Below, one piece after another: positions 58,701-64,000 of a stretch of DNA of 64,000 bases. The stretch's first letter is position 1; each line of letters begins with the position of its first letter. The translations under genes and the position numbers were made by a program. Source of the stretch: Umezawaea tangerina (GTDB taxonomy: Bacteria; Actinomycetota; Actinomycetes; Mycobacteriales; Pseudonocardiaceae); contig NZ_PVTF01000010.1 of NCBI RefSeq assembly GCF_003002815.1, positions 124,001 to 188,000 on the forward strand, read 5' to 3'. Below the pieces are notes generated by a model. That model ran no database searches, was not told the DNA's origin, and saw nothing but the letters and a program-made list of their open reading frames with translations.

Positions 58701-59678
58701 TTACTTCCGCAATGCTGCGGTGAACAGCGGGACCGCGTTCTTGATCGCGTAGGAGACGCCGAGGGTCGAGCCGCTGGAGAACGCGTCCGACAGCGCCTTG
58801 TCGTCGAGGATGACGAGGTGCCCGGCCTTGGCCGACGGGATGTTGTTGAGCACCTGGTCGGACCGCAGCACGCCCGCATCGGTGCCGATCGGGAACACGA
58901 CGGTCAGGTCGGCGTCCAGCAGGCCCAGCTGCTCGGTGGAGATCTCCACGTAGAACGTGCCCTTGGCCAGCGAGTCGATCTCCTTCTTGGTGCCGAAGCC
59001 GAGCTCCTCCATGAAGTCCACCCGGCCGTCGCCGGGCACGTAGGCGCCGTACTGGTTGCCGAAGTAGGTGCCGACCACGGCGGTCTTGCCGGAGAACGTC
59101 GCCGCGTCCTTGAACTCCTTCTCGACGGTCGCGATGAGCTCCGTGCCCTTGTCCGGCTTGCCGAGCGCCTTGGAGACCAGCTCCATCTGCTGGCGCCAGG
59201 TCGTGCCGTAGGGGATGACGTCCTTCGGCGCGGCGATCGTCGGCGCGATCTTGGACAGCGTCTCGTTGGTCTTCGCGTCCAGGTTGGACCGGGTGTTGAG
59301 GATCAGGTCGGGCTGCAGCGCCGCCACGGCCTCGAAGCTCAGCTCCTGGGTGCCCAGGATGGTCGGCGCCTTCTCGTACAGGCCCTTGGCCCACGGGCCG
59401 ACGCCCTCGCCGCCGAAGGCGAGCCAGTCGCTCGCGCCGACCGGCTGCACGCCGAGCGCGAGCGCGGTCTCCGCGTCCGACCAGCCGAGCGCGACCACGC
59501 GGGTGGGCGCCTTCTCGACCTCGACCTGCCCGAACATGGTGTCGACGGTCACCGGGAACGCGGAGCCCGCACCCGAGGACGTGCCGCCCGCCTCGGGGGT
59601 CGAGGAGCTGCCGCACGCGGCCAGCGATGCGGTCAGGAGGACTGTCAGGAGCCCGATGGCGGCGCGCTTCATGTTCAC
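58701..59678 (-). CDS. Iron-siderophore ABC transporter substrate-binding lipoprotein
   Basis: A 325-residue exported protein. Signal and lipobox: IGLLTVLLTASLAACGSS. The class III (FhuD/FepB-like) fold is marked by PTRVVALGWSDAETALALGV, FEAVAALQPDLILNTRSNL and the C-terminal lobe with LLDADLTVVFPIG. It captures a ferric siderophore outside the membrane. The gene has no permease next to it, but an iron box lies 17 bases upstream, as for the permease operon at 5.7 kb. GTG 59678 and ATG 59672 are both possible starts. Confidence 0.92.
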   Translation of the reverse strand: MNMKRAAIGLLTVLLTASLAACGSSSTPEAGGTSSGAGSAFPVTVDTMFGQVEVEKAPTRVVALGWSDAETALALGVQPVGASDWLAFGGEGVGPWAKGLYEKAPTILGTQELSFEAVAALQPDLILNTRSNLDAKTNETLSKIAPTIAAPKDVIPYGTTWRQQMELVSKALGKPDKGTELIATVEKEFKDAATFSGKTAVVGTYFGNQYGAYVPGDGRVDFMEELGFGTKKEIDSLAKGTFYVEISTEQLGLLDADLTVVFPIGTDAGVLRSDQVLNNIPSAKAGHLVILDDKALSDAFSSGSTLGVSYAIKNAVPLFTAALRK

Positions 59679-59694
59679 CCGTTCGTTCTAGAGT

Positions 59695-59713
59695 TTAGGT
59701 AACCCTAAGCTAA
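59695..59713 (-). promoter_or_regulatory. Iron box upstream of the binding-protein gene
   Basis: On the minus strand TTAGCTTAGGGTTACCTAA matches the iron-box consensus at 16 of 19 positions and is close to palindromic. It predicts iron-dependent repression. Confidence 0.85.
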
Positions 59714-59843
59714 CACGCTGGTGGGCTGACTGAGAATCGCCTGTGAAGTCCCGGTGAGGGGCACGATTCGTCGGTGCGCCGTCGTTGAAAGGGACGTAAG
59801 AGCGAAAACGCCCCCACGGGGGTCGTTCACAGAGGTGAGTGAG

Positions 59844-60347
59844 ATGACAGCGTTCATGCAGTCCCCGTCGACGGTGAACATCCCGACGCTGCCCGAGGGA
59901 TGGCCGATCGCTTCGTACAGCACCTACCAGGAGGCCCAGCGCGCGGTGGACCACCTCGCCGACAGCGCCTTCCCCGTGCAGGGCATCACGATCGTCGGCG
60001 TCGAGCCGATGCTGGTCGAACGGGTCGCGGGCAGGCTGACCTGGGGCAAGGTCCTCGGCAGCGCGGCCGCCTCCGGCGCGTGGCTCGGCCTGTTCGTCGG
60101 CCTGCTGCTCAGCCTGTTCACACCCGGCGCCGGGTTCGCGCCGATCGCGATCGGCCTCGTCGGCGGCATCGCGTTCGGGCTGGCCACGTCGGCCGCCCGC
60201 TACGCCGCGACCCGCGGGCAGCGCGACTTCATCTCGACCAGCCAGGTCGTCGCCCGCCGCTACGACGTGCTCAGCGTCCCCGCCAACGCCCAGCGCGGCC
60301 GCGACATGCTCGCGACCCTGGCGATGAAGGGCCCGCAGGTCGCCTGA
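59844..60347 (+). CDS. General stress protein 17M-like membrane protein
   Basis: A 167-residue protein from ATG 59844 with GAGGTGAG upstream. The N-terminal part (IASYSTYQEAQRAVDHLADS, then VQGITIVGVEP) matches the GSP17M/YflT-like domain. Two central hydrophobic segments (GAWLGLFVGLLLSLF and APIAIGLVGGIAFGLA) form a glycine-rich membrane hairpin. Role in stress adaptation is assumed from the family only. Confidence 0.8.
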   Translation: MTAFMQSPSTVNIPTLPEGWPIASYSTYQEAQRAVDHLADSAFPVQGITIVGVEPMLVERVAGRLTWGKVLGSAAASGAWLGLFVGLLLSLFTPGAGFAPIAIGLVGGIAFGLATSAARYAATRGQRDFISTSQVVARRYDVLSVPANAQRGRDMLATLAMKGPQVA

Positions 60348-60368
60348 CCCGCCCGTAGAGTCCGGGTC

Positions 60369-61229
60369 ATGACGGAGATCGGTGCGGTGGGCCTCGTCCT
60401 GCACCCGCGCAGGGACTGCGCCCAGGTGATCGGCACCATGGTCGACTGGGCGCGGTCCCGCGACATCAAGCTGTTCGGCGTCGAGTCGGAGGTGGAGCGC
60501 GCGAGGGGCGCGGTCTCCTCGATCGGCGCCGAGGACCTCGCCGGCCGGGTCGACCTGCTGGTCAGCCTCGGCGGCGACGGCACCATGCTCCGCGCGATGC
60601 GCCTGGGCATCCCGGACCGGACGCCGGTCCTCGGCGTCAACCTCGGCAAGCTCGGCTTCCTCGCCGAGATCGACCCGCCGGAGCTGACCGACGCCCTGTG
60701 CGCGATCGACGAGCACCGGTTCACCACCGAGCCCCGCTCCGGCCTGCGGGCCGTGACCGGGGACAAGGACGCCATCGCCTTCAACGACGTGGCCCTGGTC
60801 CGCGTCCCCGGCAACGGCATGACGGCGGTCCGCCTGCACGTCGAGGGCCACCCGTTCGTCAGCTACTCGGCCGACGCCGTGGTCGTGGCCACCCCGACCG
60901 GCTCGACCGCGTACAGCTTCAGCGCAGGCGGGCCGATCATCTCGCCGCGCGCGGAGGGGCTGCTGATCACCCCCGTGGCGCCGCACTCCACGTTCAACCG
61001 CGCGGTGTTCCTGTCCGGCGGGGAGAAGCTGGCGCTGGAGATCACCGGGAGCGAGGTCGGGGTGGAGGCGGACGGCCAGCTCATCGGGTACGTGGGAGCC
61101 GGGACGGTGATCGACATCGAGGTGCTTCCCGCGGCCGCGCAGGTGGTCCGCCTCGGGCGGACGACGTTCTACCAGAGGGCCCAGCGGAAGTTCGGGTTGA
61201 GCGGGTTCACCAGCCAGGGCGAGGTCTGA
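60369..61229 (+). CDS. NAD kinase
   Basis: A 286-residue enzyme with the diagnostic GGDGTMLRAMR motif, the NLGKLGFLAE motif, FNDVALVR in place of the usual NE motif, and TPTGSTAYSFSAGGPI. It phosphorylates NAD to NADP. Compared with the canonical NE(V/A) motif, ND is found here; a conservative change. Follows the stress protein gene by 21 bases. Confidence 0.93.
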   Translation: MTEIGAVGLVLHPRRDCAQVIGTMVDWARSRDIKLFGVESEVERARGAVSSIGAEDLAGRVDLLVSLGGDGTMLRAMRLGIPDRTPVLGVNLGKLGFLAEIDPPELTDALCAIDEHRFTTEPRSGLRAVTGDKDAIAFNDVALVRVPGNGMTAVRLHVEGHPFVSYSADAVVVATPTGSTAYSFSAGGPIISPRAEGLLITPVAPHSTFNRAVFLSGGEKLALEITGSEVGVEADGQLIGYVGAGTVIDIEVLPAAAQVVRLGRTTFYQRAQRKFGLSGFTSQGEV

Positions 61230-61275
61230 CGACGGCCGAGCACCCGATGGTCGCGGAGCGGACCGAGGACCGCGG

Positions 61276-61980
61276 CTACCGGCCTTGCAGGAGTGCGTCC
61301 AGCCGCCGCAGGACGTCGACCTGGGCGGGGTTGTACACCTCGACCAGCCCACGGGCGGCGACCGACATCGCGGTCGTGTCGCCGTGCGGGGTCGGGTCGA
61401 GCAGCGCCGGGAAGTCCTCGCGCTGACGGCGGGCGACGGGAGCGAGGCGCTCGGCGAGGTCCTGGCGGACGGCGGGGTCCGCGTCCGCGGGCAGCGCGTC
61501 GAACTCCGCGTCGATCGGCAGGCGCGGCAACGCGTGGAGCTCCCGCAGCGCCGCCGTGGCCGCGGGGTTCAGGACGCGGGAGAAGAGCAGCAGGAGGGAC
61601 CGTTCGCCCTCCGCCGCCCCGGCGTCGGCGGCGAACCCCGGTGGCAGGTCGGCCAGGGCCCGGTGCCGCAGGACGCGGGCCAGCTCCTCGCGCATCCGCT
61701 GCTTGCGCTCGACGTCCGCGGCCAGCTCGGCGTCCAGCTCGCGCAGCGCCCGTTCCGCGTTCTCGTCCGAGACCTCCATCCCGGCGATCGTGGCCAGCGG
61801 CACGCCCAGGTCGACGAGCCTGCGGATCCGCAGGAGCCGGACCAGGTGGGGGACCCGGTACTGCTTGTAGCCGTTCGCCTTCCTGTCCGGTTCCTCCAGC
61901 AACCCGATCCGGTGGTAGTGCCGGACGGTCTTCAGCGTCGTGCCCGCCAGCTCGGCCACCTGGCTCGTGCTCCACACCAC
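61276..61980 (-). CDS. MerR-family regulator
   Basis: About 234 residues from GTG 61980, just before the winged helix (STSQVAELAGTTLKTVRHYH, then KANGYKQYRVPHLVRLLRIR). A longer form from 62016 is in frame but its extra residues are Arg-rich and atypical. A coiled coil follows and a ~100-residue ligand-like C-terminal domain (TipAS-like size) with no cysteine cluster. Target unknown; the secreted hydrolase gene lies 70 bases upstream on the same strand. Confidence 0.85.
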   Translation of the reverse strand: MVWSTSQVAELAGTTLKTVRHYHRIGLLEEPDRKANGYKQYRVPHLVRLLRIRRLVDLGVPLATIAGMEVSDENAERALRELDAELAADVERKQRMREELARVLRHRALADLPPGFAADAGAAEGERSLLLLFSRVLNPAATAALRELHALPRLPIDAEFDALPADADPAVRQDLAERLAPVARRQREDFPALLDPTPHGDTTAMSVAARGLVEVYNPAQVDVLRRLDALLQGR

Positions 61981-62050
61981 CGCCACCGCCCTTCGCGCCC
62001 TTCCCCGCACCGGCACGGTAGCGACCGGCGCGGCGACGAGGAGCGGGTCC

Positions 62051-63526
62051 TCACCTCCCGCCGCGTTCGGCCGCGCACGCGACGTCGTCGTGCGGAAGCC
62101 GTCCGGTGGCGAGGAAGTCCGTCGTGGTGTCGTTGAGGCACTTGTTGCCCAGGTAGAGGTAGGCGAGGTGGCCGCCCTGGTCGGCGGTGACCATCCGGGC
62201 GCGCTCGCCGAAGGCGTTGCGGAGCTCGCGGGCGCCCGCCAGCGGTGTGGACGGGTCGCGGAGGTTCTGCACGACGAGCACGTTCGCCGGACCCTTGCCG
62301 GTGATCCGCACCGGGGGCTCGGTGGGCTCCCACGGCCAGAACGCGCACGGCCGGATGTTGGCCGCGGCCGCGCCGAACTTCGGGTGGCGGACGCGGTCGG
62401 CCTCGACGTCGCGCTGGTAGGCGGCCACCGACTCCGGCCAGTCGGAGTCGTTGCACATCACCGCGAGCTGGCTCGCGACGGGGTTGTCGACCGGGTCGGT
62501 GGCGGGAGGTCCGGCCGAGGGCGGCGGCAGCGGCTGTCCACCGCGGACGGCCCGCCAGATCTCGGCCAGCTCGGGCAGCCAGGCGTCCAGGTAGAGCTTC
62601 TCGAGCGTGACGTGCCGGAACCGCCTGCCGTCGAAGCCATCGGGCCTCGGTGCCGCGTCCAGCTCGGCGGCCAGCTCGGAGTACGTCGCCTCCACCTCCG
62701 CCGGTGTGGTGCCCAGGCCGTACTCGGGACGCGCGGCGACGAACTCCGCGAAGTCCGGGAACCTGTCCTCGAAACCCCTCCCGAACCCGCGCGAGGCCTC
62801 GACGTCCGGCCCGCCGGGACCGAGCGCGCTGTCGAGCACGACCCTGTCGGTGCGTTCCGGGAACAGGGTGGCGTAGACCGCGCCGAGGTAGGTGCCGTAG
62901 GAGATGCCGAGGTAGGAGATCTTCCGCTCGCCCAGCGCCTGGCGGACCCGGTCCACGTCGCGCGCGGTGTTCGCGGTGGTGATGTGGGGCAGCACCGATG
63001 CCGTCGCCGAGGATCCGCACCGCCCGGCGGTCTCCGCCATCCGCTCGGCGCGTTCGGCGACGTCGGCCGGGGTCAGCGCGTACTCGGGGATGTTCGCGGT
63101 CAGCGTGGCCTGCTCCGGCTCCAGGCCGCAGGTGACCGGGGAGCTGTACCCGACCCCGCGCGGGTCCATGCCGATCACGTCGTAGGCGTCCTGGACGCTC
63201 GGCGGCAGCCGGTAGAGCTTCAGGACGGCCGGGTAGACCAGTCCGGGGCTGCCGGGCCCACCGGAGTTGGTCAGCAGCACGCCGCGGCGCTTCCGCGGAT
63301 CCGCGGCGGCCAGCCGCGAGATCGCGATGCCGATCTTCCGACCGCCGGGGTCCCGGTAGTCCAGGGGGACCTCGACCGTCGCGCACTCCAGGCCCGGCAC
63401 GGCGGCGTCGCCGGGACATCCGCCCCACACCAGGGTGTTCGCCGGGGCGCCCGGTGTCGCCGTCGACGCCGGGGCGCAGGTCGCCACCACCAGGGCGGCG
63501 AGGATGGGTAGTGCGGTTCTGCGCAT
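62051..63526 (-). CDS. Secreted alpha/beta hydrolase, TAP-like tripeptidyl aminopeptidase family
   Basis: About 491 residues from ATG 63526 (GGGAGGAG upstream). A signal peptide (ALPILAALVVATCAPASTAT) is followed by VEVPLDYRDPGG, TNSGGPGSPG (oxyanion region), DPRGVGYSSPV and the nucleophile elbow GISYGTYLGAVYA. The C-terminal TAP domain contains LAVMCNDSDWP, VLVVQNLRDPSTPLAGA and the catalytic His in DQGGHLAY. It probably releases N-terminal tripeptides from extracellular proteins. Confidence 0.9.
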   Translation of the reverse strand: MRRTALPILAALVVATCAPASTATPGAPANTLVWGGCPGDAAVPGLECATVEVPLDYRDPGGRKIGIAISRLAAADPRKRRGVLLTNSGGPGSPGLVYPAVLKLYRLPPSVQDAYDVIGMDPRGVGYSSPVTCGLEPEQATLTANIPEYALTPADVAERAERMAETAGRCGSSATASVLPHITTANTARDVDRVRQALGERKISYLGISYGTYLGAVYATLFPERTDRVVLDSALGPGGPDVEASRGFGRGFEDRFPDFAEFVAARPEYGLGTTPAEVEATYSELAAELDAAPRPDGFDGRRFRHVTLEKLYLDAWLPELAEIWRAVRGGQPLPPPSAGPPATDPVDNPVASQLAVMCNDSDWPESVAAYQRDVEADRVRHPKFGAAAANIRPCAFWPWEPTEPPVRITGKGPANVLVVQNLRDPSTPLAGARELRNAFGERARMVTADQGGHLAYLYLGNKCLNDTTTDFLATGRLPHDDVACAAERGGR

Positions 63527-63690
63527 GGGTGCTCCTCCCGAGGCGGTCCACAGCGGACCGGACGTGCCCCGAGGGGACACCGTGCCCTCGGGGCACGGTC
63601 AAGCCGAACCGGGGGTCGTCACCCGAGCCGAGCCGTGGTGTGCGCCGGTTCTCCTTGTCCCCCAACGCTTCCGTGCCTGTCGGTGACGTC

Positions 63691-64000
63691 CTACCGCGGG
63701 GTGAAGCGGACCGGTAGTGCGAGCGGACCGCGCATGATGCCGCTGGGTACCCACTCCAGCTCGTCCAACGGGGCCGCTGCCCGCAGGTCGGGGATGCGGC
63801 GCAGCAGGGTGGACAGGGCGGTGGCGGCCTCCAGGCGGGCCAAGGGGGCGCCGAGGCAGTAGTGGATGCCGTGGCCGAAGGAGAGGTGGCGGACGCCGTT
63901 GCGGGTGACGTCGAGCTCGGCCGGGTCGCCGTGGTCCGGGACGGGCATGTCGCGGCTGGCGGAGGAGAGGGCGACCATGACGACGTCGCCGCGGGCGACG
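63691..64000 (-). CDS. Cytochrome P450, C-terminal part (runs off the window)
   Basis: About 103 C-terminal residues are seen; the rest lies beyond position 64000. RGDVVMVALSSASRDMPVPD is the region before the heme loop, and HLSFGHGIHYCLGAPLARLE the heme-binding loop with the Cys ligand. The stop is TAG at 63691-63693. The style is that of actinomycete CYP105/CYP107-like enzymes of secondary metabolism. Substrate unknown. Confidence 0.93.
   Translation of the reverse strand, partial: VARGDVVMVALSSASRDMPVPDHGDPAELDVTRNGVRHLSFGHGIHYCLGAPLARLEAATALSTLLRRIPDLRAAAPLDELEWVPSGIMRGPLALPVRFTPR

Overview
The window is very GC-rich, packed with genes that often overlap by 1-4 bases (ATGA, GTGA, TGATG), and uses many GTG starts. 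Together with ECF sigma/anti-sigma pairs, HisKA_3 kinases, an XRE-DUF5753 regulator, a DUF742 protein, siderophore NRPS/MbtH genes and a family 2B encapsulin operon, this points to a filamentous actinomycete. A member of the Pseudonocardiales is my guess from gene style only.

Region by region. 1-8.7 kb: the end of an NRPS gene, an MbtH-like protein, a heterodimeric ABC exporter and a FecCD-type siderophore import operon behind an iron box; the orphan siderophore-binding lipoprotein at 58.7-59.7 kb has the same kind of iron box. 8.7-30.5 kb: accessory enzymes and regulators, namely a Tat-exported GH85 endoglycosidase, a small secreted repeat protein, a HelD-type helicase, an MBL hydrolase with a TetR regulator, a GH3 glucosidase, a three-gene signalling operon (receiver-PP2C phosphatase, CHASE3 histidine kinase, CheY-like receiver), an acyltransferase, dehydrogenases, and a methyltransferase/TetR pair with two exactly spaced operators. 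30.5-32.6 kb: a 161-bp MITE, a serine hydrolase, and the first copy of a composite intergenic repeat. 32.6-43.2 kb: a DUF1963 protein, MarR and XRE regulators, small membrane proteins, a GT2-type glycosyltransferase, and a redox locus. In that locus a ferric-reductase-like membrane protein fused to a ferredoxin and an FAD reductase lie downstream of a DUF4142 protein and a lipoprotein, and divergent to an ECF sigma/anti-sigma pair.

43.6-53.6 kb: an ABC-2 transporter with its two-component system, the second copy of the composite repeat, CorA, a flavin monooxygenase/TetR pair with two operators, a SnoaL-like protein, pirin, an ArsR-SRPBCC pair and a PASTA-like lipoprotein. 53.6-54.4 kb holds no gene but carries 32-bp tandem repeats, a perfect 23-bp inverted repeat and a row of seven small hairpins. 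54.4-58.3 kb: two paralogous cNMP-domain encapsulin shell proteins followed by a polyprenyl diphosphate synthase, a probable nanocompartment for isoprenoid synthesis. 58.7-64 kb: the siderophore-binding protein, a general stress protein, NAD kinase, a MerR regulator, a secreted TAP-like hydrolase and the end of a cytochrome P450 gene.

The items most worth follow-up are the two-shell encapsulin operon, the duplicated composite intergenic element (30-bp array, long stem-loop, 24-bp array), the sigma-factor-linked membrane redox chain, and the paired TetR operators.
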